Of a stretch of DNA of 64,000 nt, positions 60,961 to 64,000 are shown in pieces. Below the pieces are notes generated by a model that was not told the origin of the DNA, searched no databases, and saw nothing but the letters and a program-made list of their open reading frames with translations. The position numbers were made by a program, and so were the translations under genes. The DNA is from Cryptomeria japonica. Lineage: Eukaryota > Streptophyta > Pinopsida > Cupressales > Cupressaceae. Location of the stretch: NCBI RefSeq assembly GCF_030272615.1, contig NC_081405.1:472924008-472988007 (forward strand), given 5' to 3'. Numbering within the stretch: position 1 is the first letter of the stretch; every line of letters begins with the position of its first letter.

Positions 60961-61127
60961 GAAAGCAACCCAAAACTATAATTTACTGATTTAGAAAAAT
61001 AAAATAAAATAATTCTCAAATAAAATAAAATAACCCTAATTATAATGAAAGCAACCCAAAACTATAATTTACTGATTTATAAAAATAAAATAAAATAATT
61101 CTCAAATAAAATAAAATAACCCTGATA
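60961..61127. repeat. 86-bp tandem duplication upstream of host gene
   Basis: GAAAGCAACCCAAAACTATA starts at 60961 and at 61047. The two copies are nearly identical and include AAATAAAATAAAATAA tracts. The pair ends about 170 bp before the start codon of the gene. Confidence 0.9.
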
Positions 61128-61298
61128 TAACTTTTCAAATGTATGTCATTCCGCTTGGACTGTTGCATAGCGGAGGCCAAGAAAAGTTTCCAAGAGAAGT
61201 CCCTTCGTCCACTGTCCACAAAATCACCCATTTAAGAAACGTTTTCACAGTTTGTGGTTAAAAATAGAACTCACTGCATTTCCTGGTTATCTTGTGGG

Positions 61299-61903
61299 AT
61301 GGTGATGGGTATCCGTGAGGTTCTATGGGGAGCTACTCGCGTACTTGGTACGTAATTCATCTCTCCTCTCCTCTACTGATAAGAAGGGATACCAATCACA
61401 CTAGTTGCCACTTCATACTGCATTGCTATATAACGTATCTGAGACATTTTTAGAGAAACCAGTCACTATTATCAGGAAGATTGAAAATGTCCCATATAAA
61501 AATATCACTTCGATCTGTATGATCATTACTGGTTTTTAAATTTCTGTCCTTTGTAGAGTGGCAATCAACAAGTGGCATTCATTCAATACATAAACGTTGC
61601 AGCATTTTCTCGCGTGGAGTATCATATTATAGAACTTCAGCAGATATTGTTAAAGATCGACCTATTCTAGTAAGTTGGTACTTTATTTGGGAATGCCCTA
61701 GAATTGGGTTCATCGCTCTTTCGAAGTTTTAATCAAATAGTCTACTTTGTTACATAAGTTTTTTCATGCAACATTTTGTATGATTTTGCAGGTTAGGGAG
61801 TTTATTCACTCTGCATTATATGATCCTCAATTCGGGTATTTTGCTACAAGACCCGGTGTAGTCGGAGTAATAGAAAATTCTATTCAATTCAATACATTAG
61901 AAG
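61299..61903 (+). CDS. 5' exons of a DUF185/NDUFAF7-type methyltransferase gene (partial)
   Basis: Three exons join in frame: 61299-61347, 61557-61669 and 61792-61903, with GT..AG introns (GTACGT..TTTGTAG, GTAAGT..TTTGCAG, then GTATGC). They give 91 residues. ATG at 61299 is the first Met after an in-frame stop at 61233; a second Met lies two codons on. Residues 1-50 are basic with few acidic residues, as in a mitochondrial presequence (inference). From about residue 40 the protein reads VSYYRTSADIVKDRPILVRE and then HSALYDPQFGYFATRP. This closely recalls the N-terminus of the plant DUF185 SAM-dependent methyltransferases related to NDUFAF7, a factor that methylates an arginine in complex I during its assembly. 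The SAM-binding and catalytic parts would lie beyond the window. The family call is from memory. Confidence 0.65.
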
Positions 61904-64000
61904 GTATGCTGACTGAATTATAATCCTGCCCAAATAGGAGAACTATGCCCTTATATTTGTAGCTGTATCCGTACACTAAACTGCACTACATTGTTCTTTT
62001 TAAGTCTAGTTTATTTCATCGCAAAGTTTTATATATATCCTTGACAATTTCTTATTCTTTTCTATCTTTTTTGTTTATAATATTGCAGTTCTGGAGCATA
62101 TCTCCACCCAATTGTTTGTACATGTTTCTTGAAACGAACTATTTCCAGTTTCGCCTTTGTGACACTCAAATTATTCAATAGCTTAGCCAAAAATAATTAT
62201 GAAAAGTCAAAAGTAACAAAAGAATTTTTTTTTTTTTTTTGGCCCTGCATACCAGGACAACTATAGCACTTAAAGCAGAAGAGAGCAAAAAACTTAAGCA
62301 ATATTGGAGTTGGTTGTAGATTTATTACTGAAAAGTGAAAACTTACCACAACTGCATCAAGTAAATTTTATATGAGCAAAGTCATGTTCAAAGCTTACTA
62401 AGATCAATAAACAAATGCCGTAATACATGAGAGCAACCTAGTAATAGAAATGGATAACATGGACAACTGATTTGAATGCAGGCGAAATTATATACTATAA
62501 CAAAAACCCAAAAAGGCACTAGAAAAATAGTCAGAGAGAGAGAGGAGGAAAGAGAAGATGGCTTTACCTAGATAAACTGGATCAAGTTTTTAGAATATTC
62601 ATGACATTTGAGGTAACAAAGACTCCAATGTACTTGCCAATGATGTACTCAAATAGCATCGTGGTTGTTATACTTAGATTTGGCTTGTACTTTCCAAGGT
62701 GAAGAGTCGAAATTATTTCAATACTTGGAAAACCATTGCATCAGCATTTGATTTGGGACACAAGAAATTAAAAAATCTGTGCAATATTGGATTTCCCCAA
62801 AATGGTTATGAGGTTTGAGATTGACCAAGTTTAGTTGAGTTTTCGAGGGCTAGTGAGCCAAGTCTAACTGAGTCTAGCTTATTTAAGCCATGCTTTTGCA
62901 AATAAGAGGACCTTAACTATTTCTTTGGGATAAGTTGAGTTGGATTTGCCGAGTCATGATGTGTCCTAGCCAAGTCCCATGACTATGGGTAACATTGTAA
63001 CATTAAAATTTTTAAACCTTTTGATAAAAGATAAATCAAGTGACTATTCTTTGTCTCTATACATCTGAGAAATGCCCTATAAGCACCTCAAAAAATCAGT
63101 ATTATCTGTTTAAATGCACAATCAATAATGTTGAGTTAAAATAGGAGACTATGCTCTCTTTTTATAAAAGTAGGAGGTGTTCATGAGTTCTTAGTACCCC
63201 ATGTTTGATCTTGTAAGCAATGTTTCAGAAATGACAAAGAATCTTATATTCTTTGACAAAGCACAGCAGGGAAAATATCTTGAAATTGAACAAAGAAAAA
63301 GGCATCAGCATGATCTAATTCAAAATAGAATTTGGTGGATGCAAAGGTACAATGGGCCATCCATCATAGAATGTTGAAGCTATAAAAGAATTTGATGAAT
63401 GGGCTACCCGAAAATCATTGAGCTACATCAAGTAAATATGACAATCCAAAATGATTAGAGGGAAAAACTTTTATGAAGAGAAGGAAGAGTGGGTCCCAAA
63501 CGACGCAACATATTTATATGAAGTAGAGGCACAATGGGCATGCTTTACTATACTTATATAGATAGAAATGGCTCTTGGGCGATACATTTTTATTAAATAC
63601 CAAAATGAAAAGTACAATACATGCGTTGAACAACCCCATATGGTCTACCACATGTAGTAGCTAGCATGCCACAACTACTTATTAGCGTTTAAATTTGCAC
63701 CCTTGAGTACAACACAAAATGAACCATACTGTAAGGATAAACCTTTTTTTTAATTAGAAGGGGAAGTTCCCTTGGAATAGAAAACAAAATTGAACCCTAG
63801 AATTTAAGGAAATGATCTATAGCTATTTGCAATATGTACAAGTTAAATATTGGGGTTATGGAGATTGATTGTGAGCAAACTAAAGAAATTGCCCATGTTT
63901 TGATTCTTAGGCAATGGCACAAGGCATATCAACACCTTTTCTCAAGATGAGAAATTTTTAATATCTTTTTTCAAAAGGAAACAACCTAAACAGTTATGAA
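61904..64000 (+). other. Third intron of the host gene, running off the window
   Basis: The donor AAG|GTATGC lies at 61904. No convincing further exon is seen in the remaining 2.1 kb. A 16-base T tract at 62225-62240 could be the tail of a reverse-oriented retroposon. The remainder is AT-rich and unassigned. Confidence 0.55.

Noticed and set aside
62090-62125. Possible fourth exon after ATATTGCAG at 62089.
   Set aside because: The following sequence gives no resemblance to the next conserved block of the methyltransferase family and reaches no plausible donor.
1-64000. CRISPR arrays, tRNA or rRNA genes, bacterial operons.
   Set aside because: Repeats lack regular spacer structure. The only tRNA-like boxes belong to the SINE, and the whole sequence has plant nuclear character.

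Overview
The window looks like a piece of a large, repeat-rich plant nuclear genome, most likely a gymnosperm. This is inference from the dense nest of long Copia and Gypsy LTR retrotransposons, old but still recognisable copies, and a host gene whose third intron runs for more than 2 kb. There are no bacterial-type operons, rRNA, tRNA or CRISPR features. Only one host gene is supported: the first three exons of a plus-strand gene at 61299-61903, which runs off the right edge. Its 91 visible residues resemble the N-terminus of the plant DUF185/NDUFAF7-type mitochondrial methyltransferases.

Left part (1-20829). Copia-A (1-9051, plus; 5' LTR cut by the window edge) carries a 1.9-kb solo LTR inside its gag, with a 5-bp target duplication. 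A lone Copia gag fragment follows at 9940-10372, then unassigned sequence with small tandem repeats. Gypsy-A (12285-18561, minus) is a chromodomain-bearing Ty3/Gypsy element. It sits inside the second unit of a 100-bp tandem repeat. After it come degenerate repeats and AT-rich sequence.

Centre (20830-51950). One old LINE on the plus strand (20830-21080, resuming at 49123) was hit by Gypsy-B (21081-49122, minus, LTRs of about 3.2-3.6 kb). The left LTR of Gypsy-B holds Copia-B (24208-31261, plus), a 161-bp Mutator-like MITE and a 259-bp internal duplication. The right LTR holds a Copia-C remnant (37169-46374), inside it a Copia-D LTR (37959-45464), inside that Copia-E (38283-44486, minus), and separately a 398-bp tRNA-type SINE. 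The two Gypsy-B LTRs act as each other's empty-site control for these insertions. Further right, the LINE is cut again by a solo LTR of the Gypsy-A family, between its zinc-binding and RNase H regions.

Right part (51951-64000). This holds decayed coding-like sequence of unknown origin, a solo LTR of the Copia-D family, an LTR-like block with hairpin-forming repeats, a decayed 48-bp minisatellite, a candidate solo LTR at 59083-60645, an 86-bp tandem duplication, and then the host gene. LTR-LTR divergence judged by eye (Gypsy-A near 15-20%, Gypsy-B near 9%, Copia-B near 7%, Copia-A near 4%, Copia-E near 3.5%) agrees with the nesting order. All retroelement genes seen here are broken. I found no convincing new biological system. 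The best candidates for undescribed units are the SINE, the MITE and the motif arrays inside the Copia LTRs.
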